Shown here in pieces: positions 11,200 to 21,817 of a stretch of DNA of 64,000 nt; position 1 is the first letter of the stretch; each line of letters starts with the position of its first letter. The notes beneath the pieces were generated by a model that saw nothing but the letters and a program-made list of their open reading frames with translations, was not told the origin of the DNA and searched no databases. Position numbers and translations under genes: made by a program. The stretch comes from Brachynemurus nebulosus (taxonomy: Eukaryota; Arthropoda; Insecta; Neuroptera; Myrmeleontidae), in NCBI GenBank assembly GCA_035578155.1, contig JAPWDM010000006.1, positions 14,586,305 through 14,650,304 on the forward strand. The letters run 5' to 3'.

Positions 11200-11331
11200 T
11201 TTAGTGAATATTATTTTCGGATTCTAGGGACCTCAAAACAAATTTCTGCCATAGTCCCGGGCTCAAGTCGCGTCATGACACCTACTGTAATAGCTGAATT
11301 TCCAGAATTCTTTCTGGAAATTCGCTAAAAG
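10783..11331 (+). repeat. Repeat family A, copy 1 (~550 bp)
   Basis: The copy starts AATACCCCTGTCGCAGCATC and ends with GGAAATTCGCTA. A 12-bp inverted repeat TAGCGAATTTCC (10813-10824, complement at 11316-11327) lies near its ends. The first ~110 bp differ from the copy at 27694 by only a few bases. It contains a TA tract near its middle. Decayed copies lie at 12205, 44945 and 51195 in the opposite orientation. Frames of 79-128 codons here are shadows. Confidence 0.88.
11136..11196. repeat. (AT)n microsatellite inside family A
   Basis: A 61-bp pure tract preceded by imperfect ATACATACATAC units. The same position in the 28-kb copy carries a 91-bp tract. Confidence 0.97.
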
Positions 11332-12204
11332 TAAGTATAATAAATATCACACATATCATGACTATGAGGCTGTATGTCATTGAAATGACATTAATTGCTT
11401 TATTTTTGTAGTAACTAATCTATGACTGAACAGGTCGAATATTTGCCACACAGTTGCCGAATACCGAATGATTGCCAAATATTCATTACAAACCGAGTTT
11501 CTCTAATCCTTTAAACATTACAATTCAAGTGTAAAATTGAAAATTAATTTTAAACAAATTGAAAAATAAATGTGAAATGGTCTTTAGACAAATAATTAAT
11601 TTAGAGTGCGGTATAAGTTAATAAGGATTTGTTACTCTCTGCTGAGAATGCGAGATACCGTGTACAAAAGTGTATGTAATATGTACCTAACTACCTACGT
11701 CATTGTAAAAACATCATCTTTAATAAGTGGGTGGTGGTGGGGGGGGGTGAAGGACTCTGTAAATGAATTCTAGCGGCAAATCTTATTACTTGATTGCTTC
11801 TTACAGCGAATATATTTATAATACCTACACCGCACAATTTTAATAGCATTCCCGGCAAAAAGGTTAAAGTAAAACATTTAATAAAACATATTTTTTTATA
11901 AGTCTCTGCTGTCAGTAATTTTAATTTCTTTAAGTGGAATTTTTTATATACAAGAATAAAAAAAAAAAACACTATATTCCTCAATTTCTTGCTTTTTTTA
12001 TTAAATTTTAAATTCGTATCATGAAAATTCAGCTATTACTGCGTCTGTCTGTGAAGCCTGAAGTGACATAGGTACACTAAAACTTTGATGAAATCGTTGC
12101 AAGTCCCTTGGATGAGTATACTTTAGTCCAGGCGTCGGTTACCTTTTTTGGATGGGAGGCCATTTCTCAAAAAAATTTTTTTTAGCGGGTCGCTTTTTTT
12201 AGTG
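11332..12204. other. Unassigned sequence
   Basis: No gene supported. A G-rich run (GGTGGTGGTGGGGGGGG) lies at 11730-11746. An AAAATTCAGCTATTACTGCG block near 12025 matches the family A end and may be a fragment. CAGGCGTCGGTTACC at 12131 resembles a hAT end. Confidence 0.3.
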
Positions 12205-12580
12205 AATATACGAATCGAAAATTCTCCTATTAGAGCCACTGTTTTGTTGTGAAACAATTTGTTTTGTAGTCTCTAGAAGCCGAAAAAGACATTCAATAAA
12301 ATTTATATCCGCGCGATAACCTTCGAATGAAGCATGCTATTTTTACGAAATTCGGTGAAAATGTTAGAAGTCCAAAAAAAAAAAAATGGAAATGTTGGGT
12401 GAAAATTTTTGTGGGGAAATAAGTTTTTTGGCAAAATTTCCTCAAATTTTTGCCATATTTTCTTACATATAGCTGGAAAGAGGAGAAAAAATCACATAAA
12501 AAAGATTTTTGAACAATAATTTTATCATCAAGTGGTTTCCGAGAAAAACTAATTTTTGTAAGCGGAAATTCGCTATATTA
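12205..12580 (-). repeat. Repeat family A, decayed copy
   Basis: Shared blocks include GTCTCTAGAAGCCGAAAAAG, a TTACGAAATTCGGTGAAAAT stretch and TTTCCGAGAAAAACTAATTT, all in the reverse orientation relative to 10783. Its missing outer end (TTATGCAGGATGCTGCGATA) appears at 12993-13012, suggesting an insertion or rearrangement between 12580 and 12975. Confidence 0.7.
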
Positions 12581-13023
12581 TTTTTCTTAATACAAATTTT
12601 CCTCAACACAAATTAATATAAATATGATTAAAAATCAACATGAAAAAAATTTTTTAGTAACAGTTTATGTTTTACATGTTGTAATAACATCGGAGAACAA
12701 AAAAAGTACAGAGTATGCTCAGCTCTGCATGAGCAAAGCCAATTGTTCGAAAAATTATATTGCTTGCCGACTCTTGACTTGCTTTAGTCAGACACATCGG
12801 ATGCCCAAAACCAAATATTTTGATACTGTTTGTTGATTAATATTGTAATATTGGAAATATTTTTCTAACTGATAAATTTTGTAGGATGATTTCGTCTTAG
12901 TTAATCTAATACACGACGTAAAGTCTTGTAGTAGATTTGGAAATTTTATTTTTCGAATTGAAGTATAGGTTACTCCTACGAAATTCACTATGTTATGCAG
13001 GATGCTGCGATAAAAATCAGCAA

Positions 13024-13031
<8 letters not shown>
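12581..13031. other. AT-rich sequence with the displaced family A end
   Basis: No gene supported. The tract 12977-13012 is the outer end of the family A copy above. Confidence 0.35.

Positions 13032-13063
<32 letters not shown>
13032..13063. repeat. Poly-A run (32 bp)
   Basis: Uninterrupted A run; it produces the Lys-rich and Phe-rich frames on the two strands. Confidence 0.95.
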
Positions 13064-13064
<1 letters not shown>

Positions 13065-13754
13065 AGAAACAATTTTTTTAGTCTTAAAGAGCAAAATTGG
13101 AATACCAAACAAAAGCAACATTAGTCGCGGTAATTTTCATTTATTCAAAAATCACTCAGTTTCATTTTTTTGACAAACTTAATGAGAATATTTAAATAAT
13201 TTTGTATGATTGACTTTTTAATGAAATAAAATTAATATTTTATTCGTTTAATTAGCAAAAATTATTCAATTAATATAAACAAAACTTGAACATTGTAATA
13301 ATTTGTACATATTTACACATGGTGACAGGGTGTATCATAAAACTCAATACATATTACGTATTATTTTAATTTTTTGTAAACAATAAAATAAATAGGTATT
13401 TTATCAAATTAGCAAAACGGAATACTGACCCTACAAAGACCATTTGATGTAGAAAGTTAAAATTTGGTACAGTTATAGAAAACGGTGGTCCAATTATAGA
13501 CATCTTGTACAAAAAATTTTCGAAAGACTGTTTTCATTTTAAGATATGCTTTGACTCGTATATTGACAGGTACGTGATCCAAAAGAGCGCATCATAAGCG
13601 ACCAATTTTTTAGTTAATTATCAAACTAAATCAGATTCCATCAAATTAACAAATTAAAAACAAAGGGAGGATTCCAAAAATTATCCTTATTTATCAAATT
13701 AAAAATATAAAGGTGTTGTTTTATTCTCAAAGGCCTGTTCATCTTTTTTTTTTT
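13064..13754. other. Unassigned AT-rich sequence
   Basis: No gene or recognisable element. Confidence 0.3.
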
Positions 13755-13974
13755 TTCAATTTCAAAATGTTATCGAGTGCCTGTGAAACATTGTTAATGT
13801 ATGGCGGACTTTTGTTCGTAGTTATACATACACCAATATTCATATGTTCAGTTAATGTCCACCTTTAGCTGATACTTGAACACTCGATTTACTTTGGCAT
13901 ATATGACCAATTCATTATGTTAATTAAAATTCAGTGTTTGAGTGATTCGGTGACTAAAATTCAGAGTGTTCACA

Positions 13975-14046
13975 GGCTCAGCTGGGACTCGAACCCGGAT
14001 CTCTTGGTTGCTAGTCAAGCGCCTTATCAATTAGGCTACCGACGGC
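13975..14046 (-). repeat. tRNA-like sequence (SINE head), minus strand
   Basis: Read on the minus strand it has an A-box-like TAGCCTAATTGATAAGGC and a B box GGGTTCGAGTCCC. The seven-base anticodon-type loop is CTAGCAA (T33, triplet AGC) with a four-pair stem. The acceptor ends do not pair (GCCGTCG against CTGAGCC), so it is not a functional tRNA. It forms one arm of a ~40-bp inverted repeat with 14053-14092. Confidence 0.75.
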
Positions 14047-14092
14047 TTGTTCGAGTAGCAACCAGGTTCGGGTTCGAGTCCCAGCCGAGCCA
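14047..14092 (+). repeat. Partial tRNA-like sequence, plus strand
   Basis: GAGTAGCAACCAGG followed by the B box GGGTTCGAGTCCC repeats the anticodon and T arms of the minus-strand copy next to it, in the opposite orientation. The D arm is missing. Confidence 0.7.
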
Positions 14093-14331
14093 GTTTGATA
14101 ATTTTTCAAACACTATGTGAATTTTATTGAACAGCTTATTCTCGTTGGTTTTAGAAATGTGTACTCCATTTTTGAGCTGCGCAGGCCCGCTTTAAGATAC
14201 TTTCTTTGACAGTGTCCTACTTTCCTAAAAAGGTTCTTAACGAATGTTAGATAGAATATGTTTGGTTTTAAACCAGTGTAAATACACTGCGAGAATTTCT
14301 TGATTTAGAAATATTAGGGTAGAAGTTCCTG

Positions 14332-14455
14332 TAGTCGAACGCGATTCAATACTCGAACAGTTTTGATATTTTATATATAGGTATATTAATGAAGTTATTT
14401 CTGAAAGAAACTGATAAATATTAAAACTGTTCGAGTATTGAATCGCGTTCGACTA
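14332..14455. repeat. Perfect 33-bp hairpin with 58-bp loop
   Basis: 14332-14364 is exactly complementary to 14423-14455. The arms contain TCGAAC twice (TCGAACGCG and TCGAACAG). It may be the palindromic end of a TA-target element (TAGGGTAGAAGTTCC just upstream at 14315) or a transcribed foldback. There is no coding sequence. Confidence 0.9.
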
Positions 14456-15096
14456 TACGGCCTTTTAAGTTACAGTTACAATTATATAACATAATTCAGA
14501 CAATGTATTGAATTTTGTAACATTCCCTGTACATACATGTATGTTCGTGTATATATACATATATTTATAACCATTCTATTAAAATGATTTATTAATTTAT
14601 AAAATTAAATATTCAAATTTTTAATGAATAATAATTGTATACATGAAATTTTGTTATAACTACATCAATAATTATAATTTCAAAATAAAATAACTAACTG
14701 TCGACCTGATTCGGTTACATAAATAAATGATAATCCTCACCCACAATTACCACCTCAGCCCCCAAATGAGGGGGCCGAAGTGGAGTAAAATAAAATGGTG
14801 GGTTACGTAGTCATATGTGAACAAAATCACAACACTATTTTTTTAACTTAACTACTATATTTACTATTTTGAATTTTTTTTTTATTAAGGGATGACATAC
14901 ATATTATATTTTTTTGATGAAAATACTGTTTTTTATTGCATTTCCGTTGAGTAAATTATATTAAAAATATTTTTAAAAATTTTTATAAGAATTGGAGTTA
15001 TGTACACTTAAAAACCTGATCTAGATTACAATCACTCGAGCCGTTGAATAGAGTTATTATATAGGCCTATTCCTCGACGTAAGTGCACATGACTCC
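14456..15096. other. Unassigned AT-rich sequence
   Basis: No gene or element recognised. Confidence 0.3.
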
Positions 15097-15100
15097 TTAA

Positions 15101-15770
15101 GGGGGAATTCGCCAAAAGAAACATCAAAAATCGACCATTTTTATTATATTTTTATTTTTATACAAATAAATATTTTAATGAAAAACAAAAAAATTTAAAA
15201 AAAAAAAAACAAAAATTCAATAATGAACTGAGTATAAATGGCTTTGTAGTCGACTCGAAGCGAGATTTTTACGCCTTGATCCTCGAGTTCTCAAATCCCC
15301 AGTGAACCAAAATCAAAAAATCAAGAATTTTCTGAAAATATACACATACGGTTGTAGCACTAACTACAATCTAAGAAAAAAATAAAAAACCACCGAGAAA
15401 TCGCATTTTGAAAATCAATTTTCAAAAATCACCGCTTTTTCTCTACTGTAAACACCGCCGCTATTTTGAAAATATATTACGGAATCAAACGATCCTAGTT
15501 CCTGCCAAAATCACGGATTTATATCGATATTTAAAATATTTTTTGAGATACACGAGGAACCGTGTCGAAAAGCGTACTTTCGAGAAAAAAGAATTTAGCG
15601 TTGTTTTGTTTTGTTAAATTGAATCAGTGTAAAGTGCGTGCACTAAAATGCTCATAACTTTTTGATTTTTCATTTTTTTTAAATAAAATTTTAGATGAAT
15701 ATTTCTAACACCTTAAGGAACATAATTATGAAGAAAAGGAATCGATTTCTTTTTTTTAGCGACTCTCCCC
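15101..15770. mobile_element. TTAA-flanked element (piggyBac-type MITE), family P1, copy 1
   Basis: TTAA lies immediately outside both ends (15097-15100 and 15771-15774). The ends read GGGGGAATTCGCC and, in reverse, GGGGAGAGTCGC. Target duplication TTAA with G/C-rich ends is diagnostic of the piggyBac superfamily. The second copy at 39713-40416 shares the interior, including AAATGGCTTTG and the AACCAAAATCAAAAAATCAA tract. No transposase remains; the 69-codon frame inside is a shadow. Confidence 0.85.
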
Positions 15771-15879
15771 TTAAATAATGTATACCAACTGTATAAAATC
15801 GATTCAGAAAAAAAAGACAAATCCTTCTTATTGTATTCGTACAGACAAAATAATATCCCGTTTTGCCTTAACATATTAA

Positions 15880-16140
15880 ACAGTTGTTTACAGCCATTCA
15901 GATAAGAAATTAAGTCACTCAAGATTGTCGGTACCGATAGTTGTAGGTATTGTTGATATTTCTATGAGAACTGAAAGAACTGCTAAAGTCGTTGCATTAT
16001 TCACTGGGCAGAGATACTCGACTCATTTGACTTTGAATGCATTAAATATGATAAGAGGATTTAAAAACTTGATCCGACTTGAAGAAGTCGCCTTCATAGA
16101 AGTCCTTACATTACATAGGCACCCACTTGAGCGACATTAG
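15880..16140 (+). other. Unassigned open frame, 86 codons without ATG at its start
   Basis: The frame is open from the stop at 15877-15879 to TAG 16138-16140. It is richer in Leu, Val, Arg and Thr than neighbouring chance frames and includes MRTERTAKVVALFTGQRYST and LTLNALNMIRGFKNLIRLEE. An acceptor-like TTGTTTACAG precedes it. I do not recognise the product, and the first ATG is internal. It may be an exon or gene fragment, or a chance frame. Confidence 0.25.
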
Positions 16141-16487
16141 TAGAAACAGGTAGATGCTTTACATGTATGTAAAAGTATAGTGAAAATCCTCTCGTATTAT
16201 TCATTTTCAAAAATTTTCCTTATTGTTCAATTTCGTTTTAGATATTTTTTTCTAAGTGAAAATTTCTGTAGTGAGGGTAATAAATTATTTAATTTATCCA
16301 CAATAATCTCAATGTCATATTTTGTATTCGCTATATATACCAAGAGTGTAATAGCATATTACCACTAAAAAATTTTATTTTTCTTTAATAACAATAAAAT
16401 TAAATTAACATCTTGACGGTCATTAATGTTATAAAACGTCAAGTGAAATCTTACCATCTCACATACCACGCCGTAGCACGTCAATAA
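16141..16487. other. Unassigned AT-rich sequence
   Basis: Nothing recognised. Confidence 0.3.
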
Positions 16488-16948
16488 TCTATACATATAA
16501 TAAAACTGTAAATCTGTCTCTGTCTGTCTGTCTGTCTGTCTGTTCACGCATTACGTAAAAACTACTGGACGGATTTTAATGAAATTTGGTGTGATGATAA
16601 TTTATTACCTGGGTCAACATCTAGGATATTTTTTATTCCGGGATATGTCTCATTCCCACGGGAAAATGGAAAAATTATTTTGAGCATCTACACACATTAC
16701 GCTAATTTACATATTTCATAAAAAATTTCATAACTATAGTAACAAAAATTGTAAATAAAATTTGTAGTTTGGAAATTTTTCTGAATTTTAAATTAAAAAA
16801 AATGTTGCTAATTGTGTACCGAAAAATACAATAAATACACAAGTGTCAATTTGGAGACAATTTAATGCATTTTGTGTTGCAAGAAACTACAAATTGGAAA
16901 AAGAAACTACCCAACGTTTCGCGTGAACAACGTCACGGGTATGACTAG
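16488..16948 (+). mobile_element. Non-autonomous Helitron, 461 bp
   Basis: The left end is TCTATACATATAATAAAAC, a 5' terminus widespread in insect Helitrons. It is followed by a (CTGT)n run and TTCACGCATTACG. The right end is GTCACGGGTATGACTAG, preceded by a hairpin-forming CGCGTGAACAACGTCACG. It lies between A (16487) and T (16949) with no target duplication, as expected for rolling-circle insertion. No Rep/helicase coding remains. Confidence 0.85.
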
Positions 16949-18119
16949 TTCCATAATAATTGTATTAGCTGTCAGAATAGTGTACCAGTTGGACGTTTTG
17001 TCATTATAGATTTTGACCAACCTGGTGTTAATATTAGTATTCACTAAAAATTAGATAAAAATATTGTCACTTGACTTTCATTGTTATTACCTATCAGCTA
17101 ATTTTTATCGTTGTCAGACTACTAAAATTCAATAAATCTACTTATTATAGAAAGAAAAATAAAATAAATTTTAAAATTAAAATAATTCAAATCACATTTA
17201 ATTTATATTTGTATTATTTCAAGGCCAATCTTCCGAAAAAATATTTATGGATACTTCAACCGATTTATTAAATTGTCACATACTTCGACTTTTTGTGGAG
17301 TGTGGTTCTTGAACTCGGTTTTATTCCAACCGAGTTGTTATTGACTTCACACGTTCGTCTGTAACCGCAACTAGGTCAATAAAGTATTGAAGGTGCTCAT
17401 CAGACACCGATTACAGAGACACCTTAAACTAACATCTTTAAAATATTCACCCAAATTTGAAATGTATCATATAAAATTTTAAAAATTTAACTGTATACAG
17501 AAAACCACAAACATCAATTTGTACATGTTATACGAATTTATCCTCGTTTATTTTTTGTACACCGAAAATTTTCCAGCAAAAATCTTCCCTAATATCTACT
17601 GACTACAAACAAAATACATCATATTATAACATTAAAACCATCTCTTCGTACAATAATATTAAATAAACATTTTATGAAGTTTATAAAATATTTAAATAAA
17701 TCTCTTAAATTTATTATATGGTCTATGGTCTATTTTATTATAATAAAATTTGTACTACATATTAATAATAAAATAATATACGGCAGACAAAAGATACATA
17801 CAACCTCCCTCCGCCCCCCCCCCCCGCCCCCTTAACCCCACCTCACTGCGTACTGGCCATAATAATATGGAATGAAACAATATAAACAATTTATTGTTTA
17901 TATTATAACGGGGCCATTTGGTTTAAATAAAACACACACATAAAAGATGTGTTAAAATTTAATTAATCACAATTAAGATTTTATGTACAAAATTTTCTAA
18001 TAAACACGCTATATATAGTAGGTACTAGCAAATGGGTACAATTCATTTAATTTAATTTAACTGGTATTATTCATTTTAATTGCCGCGTATAAATAGGTAC
18101 AAATTTTATAGATTCAAAC
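16949..18119. other. Unassigned AT-rich sequence with poly-C
   Basis: No gene supported. A C-rich run lies near 17808-17831. The 66-codon frame at 17071 is Ile/Lys/Asn-rich and probably chance. Confidence 0.3.
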
Positions 18120-18329
18120 GTAATAGTATAGAATATTAATAATAAATAATAATAATAATAATACAATATAATACGTAATTCAGGTTGTAACATGCATAAT
18201 TATTACACACGAACGTAACTGTACAAGTGTGTAATGCGCGTTACATCCATTGAATTACATACTATACTTTTTCTACGATTAGTACAAATTTTATAGTTCC
18301 ATACATAATACAAAAAATGTTAATAATAA
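18120..18329. repeat. Tandem duplication, left unit
   Basis: This ~190-bp segment (landmarks TACGTAATTCAGGTTGTAA and CATACTATACTTTTTCTACG) is repeated at 20213-20400. The second unit was later split by the piggyBac-type insertion at its TTAA. Confidence 0.75.
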
Positions 18330-18370
18330 TTAAACCCTAGAATCATACGTTGGTCTACGAGAAACGTTAC

Positions 18371-18559
18371 TCATACATCGACGTCAATTTGACGAATGGA
18401 CTTTTTACGGAGAGTTTTAGAGTTTATTTTCAAATAATATTTTTTTTTACATAACAATACTACAAAAGCGAATAAAATATTTAAAAAAATTGCATTTGGA
18501 AAAAGTTTTTTAATATAAATATTAATTTTTTTAATCTTTTTATCAAAGCATATTTTCAT
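18371..18559 (-). pseudogene. Possible piggyBac transposase C-terminal remnant
   Basis: The 62-codon frame contains KKLFPNAIFLNILFAFVVLL, which loosely resembles the hydrophobic helix after the catalytic core of piggyBac transposases. It lies at the end of the element where that region is expected. Similarity is weak and no catalytic Asp is visible. Confidence 0.3.
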
Positions 18560-18585
18560 TATAAAAATTAAAAAATAGATAAATA

Positions 18586-19538
18586 GGGTAAGTACGGGAG
18601 AGATGCCGCGTCGGGAGTGATGCCGCAGTAGCCATAGTTCGTCGGTTGATTGACAGATAGCGCTATTGATGGATTATATGTTTAAAATAAGTTACTTATT
18701 TAAGCTGTATATGGTAATATTTATGATTAGTCCATCAGTTTAGTAATTATCCAACTTTTTATTATTGAAAAGTACGTTTTTTAACATAATATTTTATCAG
18801 CCATTTAATTCATTAGAATTTAAGAATGTATACTTCATTGTTTTAATGAAAATGAGTTTTGTTATTAATTTAGGTATATTTTAAAAGTACTGTATAAAAT
18901 TTTAGGTTGAAATTCCGCACTATGCTTGCTATAGCAACATGCGGCATCTATCCCAACAAAAAGGAGAGACGCCGCATTTAAAGTTGGTATAGATGCCGCA
19001 TGATATTACATGTTAAAAACAGAGACCTATATACCTTAATTATGCAATTTTTTTTTTGGACTGTAAATTATGCCACGTAAATATAAAAGATCCATTAATG
19101 GATCAGGAAGAGCCCTCATATTAGTGAAGATAACGAAAATAATGATGACTGCCTGTGTATTGAATGTTTTGAAAGGTACTCAGAAACAAATAAAAATTTG
19201 ACTGGTTAAGATGCATTAAGTGCCAAAAATGGTTACATATGGCATGCATCATGTATGGAGATGTGTGTAAAATGCAAAATTTTTAATATGAACTATGCCG
19301 CGTCTCACCTTCTTTGATGCGGCATCTCTCCCATAGGTGTGGGAGAGACGCCGCTTTGCAGGCTCTACAAAAATGTTAATTATGAATCCTTTATGACTCA
19401 AAATTTACAATTATTTATAAATAATTGTAAAGAACAATGTTTAGATTTATTGTGTACCAAATTTCAAATCAATTAAATGCTTACTTTAAGAATTATCAAG
19501 TGTTTTCAAAATGTGCGGCATCTCTCCCGCATTCACCC
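18586..19538 (+). mobile_element. pogo-type non-autonomous element nested in piggyBac remnant, 953 bp
   Basis: TA lies on both sides (18584-18585, 19539-19540). The ends are GGGTAAGTACGGGAGAGATG and, in reverse, GGGTGAATGCGGGAGAGATG. The core GGGAGAGATGCCGC or a one- to two-base variant recurs inside at about 18606, 18942, 18963, 18984, 19300, 19318 and 19343 on both strands. It carries the start of a transposase gene joined directly to its C-terminal zinc finger (19070-19260). Confidence 0.87.
19070..19260 (+). pseudogene. pogo-type transposase: start codons fused to C-terminal PHD finger
   Basis: The frame opens MPRKYKR, the usual start of insect pogo transposases. It is followed within 75 bp by a PHD-like finger broken by frameshifts: DDCLCIECFERYSETNKNLT in one frame, then WLRCIKCQKWLHMAC in the next. 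The cysteine-histidine spacing (CxxC, CxxC, HxxC) agrees with the relic at 32865-33089. The HTH and DDE catalytic domains are deleted. Confidence 0.78.
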
Positions 19539-19828
19539 TACATCAATTGTATCATAAAACATGTGTTTCAAATAATTAATTTATGAACTATTATGAGTCG
19601 GTGAATATGTGTGGCTCTACAGAATGTGAAATTTCTCGGTCACAAATATTCCTGTAGATATGTAGTTATTTCCTGATTAGGCACATTTGCAAATTTTCTA
19701 AAATTTTTTAGTAATTTTGCGAATATAATTTCAAAAAGTAATAAAAATTAAAATATTTTCCACAAAATAAATTATTAATCTTTTATTAAGTCATTTGAAA
19801 CGCATTCTTTGGTTTTCGATTCAATATA

Positions 19829-19924
19829 TTAAAACTCCAGCATTATGTCGTCTCTATAAGTCAAATAGCTGTCATCATCTTTCACATTATCATAATCATT
19901 GAATAAATTAATTACAACATCCAT
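19829..19924 (-). pseudogene. Possible piggyBac transposase N-terminal remnant
   Basis: A short acidic peptide, MDVVINLFNDYDNVKDDDSY followed by LTYRDDIMLEF, lies on the same strand as the C-terminal remnant and nearer the right end. piggyBac transposases have an acidic, poorly conserved N-terminus, so this fits by position and composition only. Confidence 0.25.
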
Positions 19925-20212
19925 ATCTTTAATAGATTTTAGAAAAATTAGGAAAACTTTGATAATTATGTAAAGTACAAAATCTTAAAAAAAAACGTAC
20001 GTTAATCATACATCGTCGTCAAATTGACGCACACTATTTTAATATAAACAAAACGACAGCAACTATAAACAAAATTTATACGTCTTATGTGTTATAATAA
20101 CAAATAAATCAGATAACAGAAGTTTCACAGCAAACAGGCAACGAGAAGTTGTAGTATTGGAGCAGGTAGAGAAGTTCGTTCGTCAATTTGACGAGTACGT
20201 ATGATTCTAGGC

Positions 20213-20400
20213 TTAATAATAATATAGTATACTACGTAATTCAAGTTCTAAGTTGCACATATTACACATGAACGTAATAAATTGTACAACTATTGTGTAA
20301 TACCTATGCCTTACATTCGTCGAATTACATACTTTACTTTTTCTACGACTAGTATGAAAGTCACACCAAATAATAGGTATAAATCTGGTACGAATATAGT
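20213..20400. repeat. Tandem duplication, right unit
   Basis: It matches 18120-18329 through TACGTAATTCAAGTT, GAATTACATACTTTACTTTT and CTACGACTAGTA. The pre-insertion junction can be read as TTAATAATAATATAGTATAC running on from 18329. Confidence 0.75.
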
Positions 20401-21813
20401 ATATTGTACTTATCGAGGACTGAAAGTATTATTTTTATCGCCTCGAATGCAGTGAATATATCCATGGCCATAGAAATAAACTTACGGCCCTTATTTTTAC
20501 AACCAAAAAAAAAAAAAAAATGTAATTTCAATAAAAATGAGTAGCAAGCGTCTATATAAGCAACTATTTACCTATTAATGGACTGTAAGAGGAAGGTAAG
20601 AAGATTTTATGACCTGTTATTTTTTGTAACTATAGTAAGCAGAAAACAGAATGATAAATATTGCTTACGCGTCACGCTACCCGCTTTGTAAACGCCAGCT
20701 TACGATTCCAGTACTTGAAAAAATAACATTTTAACTTCTGAAGTGTATTAAAAACAAGTAGGTACCTACTAATTTTTAGTTGTTGGGTAAAAATTTTGTA
20801 TAAATTTTAATAAAATGTACGTTATGAAGATTAATAAAAGTGTAGTGAGCTTATGGTTCTTTACACACAGTTGTGTGTAACGTGCAAAATTACGTACAGC
20901 TCTGGGTAAATTAGTAACTTCATAGTTAAAATTCGATTAATAAGTATCAAATTTTACTTAAGTACATATCTTCAAACATATTTCGCTTAATACGTTGACG
21001 GTCATAACCCCATCTTGACGAAACGCTTAACTGGTATACTAATTTGGTAACTAATACATTTTAGGCATAAAACTGTTAACTTCATACTTAACAAGAGTGT
21101 TTTTCCGATTCACCACTTACGAATTCAAGGAATTCCCGTTTTCTTAGCTTTATCTCTTTCATTGTTGCAAATGCGTAAATTTTAAATTTGCAGTTTGTTG
21201 TTAGAAAAGAATAGCAGACTGAATTGTTTGAAATATAAGAATTATTTAATTTTTTAACGATGACTCATGCTCAATTGTATTTGAAACGGGGTATAATAAA
21301 ATTAGTAACACATTGTAAACCTATTTTCTTAATTTGTAAATTTTGGTTCAAACACTAATTTTCACCTAAAAAGACGAAAATTTATTTTCTTTTTATCGAA
21401 TATTATATTTTGAGCATTATTTTCGAGAAACTGTATTAGAACCGCAAATTAGTTTTCAAGTACAAAAGCCGGTATTTGTTTAATAAAGTACAATTATTAT
21501 TGTTATTAAATAACCCAGTTTACGAAACTCCGAAAATTTGTTGTTTAAAACAACAGAAGAAACTTTTTGTATGGTGTATGTATATTTTTAAAACAACTGG
21601 TATAATATTTAAAGATGTATACATATTATTACAAAATTAAATAAACATCGAAAAGTCCGAAATTGCAGTTTCCAAACAATCGTATTTAGTTAGAGATTAA
21701 GATTTAATAACCTTAAATTTTTTTTAAATTGGAGACTATTATACAGAATATTAGAAAACGATTAAGTTATTTCAGGGGTATATCTACGGAATGTCAAGGA
21801 TCATTTTCATCTT
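20401..21813. other. Unassigned AT-rich sequence
   Basis: A poly-A run near 20505-20520. No gene or recognised element otherwise. Confidence 0.3.
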
Positions 21814-21817
21814 TTAA

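Larger units (their letters stand above)
13755..14135. mobile_element. tRNA-headed composite repeat, copy 1
   Basis: This ~380-bp unit matches the one at 23865-24275. Its first module (13755-13890) is bounded by a short inverted repeat (TCGAGTG at 13773, CACTCGA at 13881). Its second module is bounded by AAAATTCAGTGTTTGA (13926-13941) and, on the right, TCAAACACTATGTGAATTTT (14106-14125), the complement with a 4-base gap. Inside the second module are tRNA-like sequences on both strands. The shared right tail is CAGTTTGATAATTTTTCAA. Confidence 0.75.
18334..20212 (-). mobile_element. piggyBac-type element remnant
   Basis: TTAA flanks both ends (18330-18333, 20213-20216). The left end reads ACCCTAGAATCATACG and the right end, in reverse, GCCTAGAATCATACG, closely matching the CCCTAGAA start of known piggyBac ends. 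The palindromic motif CGTCAATTTGACG or a close variant occurs near both ends (18381, 20017, 20181). Short minus-strand coding remnants are consistent with a transposase running right to left. A pogo-type element is inserted inside it. Confidence 0.82.

Noticed and set aside
10942..11328. 128-codon frame and the minus frames over it
   Set aside because: It lies wholly inside repeat family A, and the same DNA at 27849-28311 gives a different frame.
13975..14092. Genuine tRNA gene
   Set aside because: Promoter boxes and anticodon arm are present, but the acceptor stem does not pair and the sequence sits inside a dispersed repeat.
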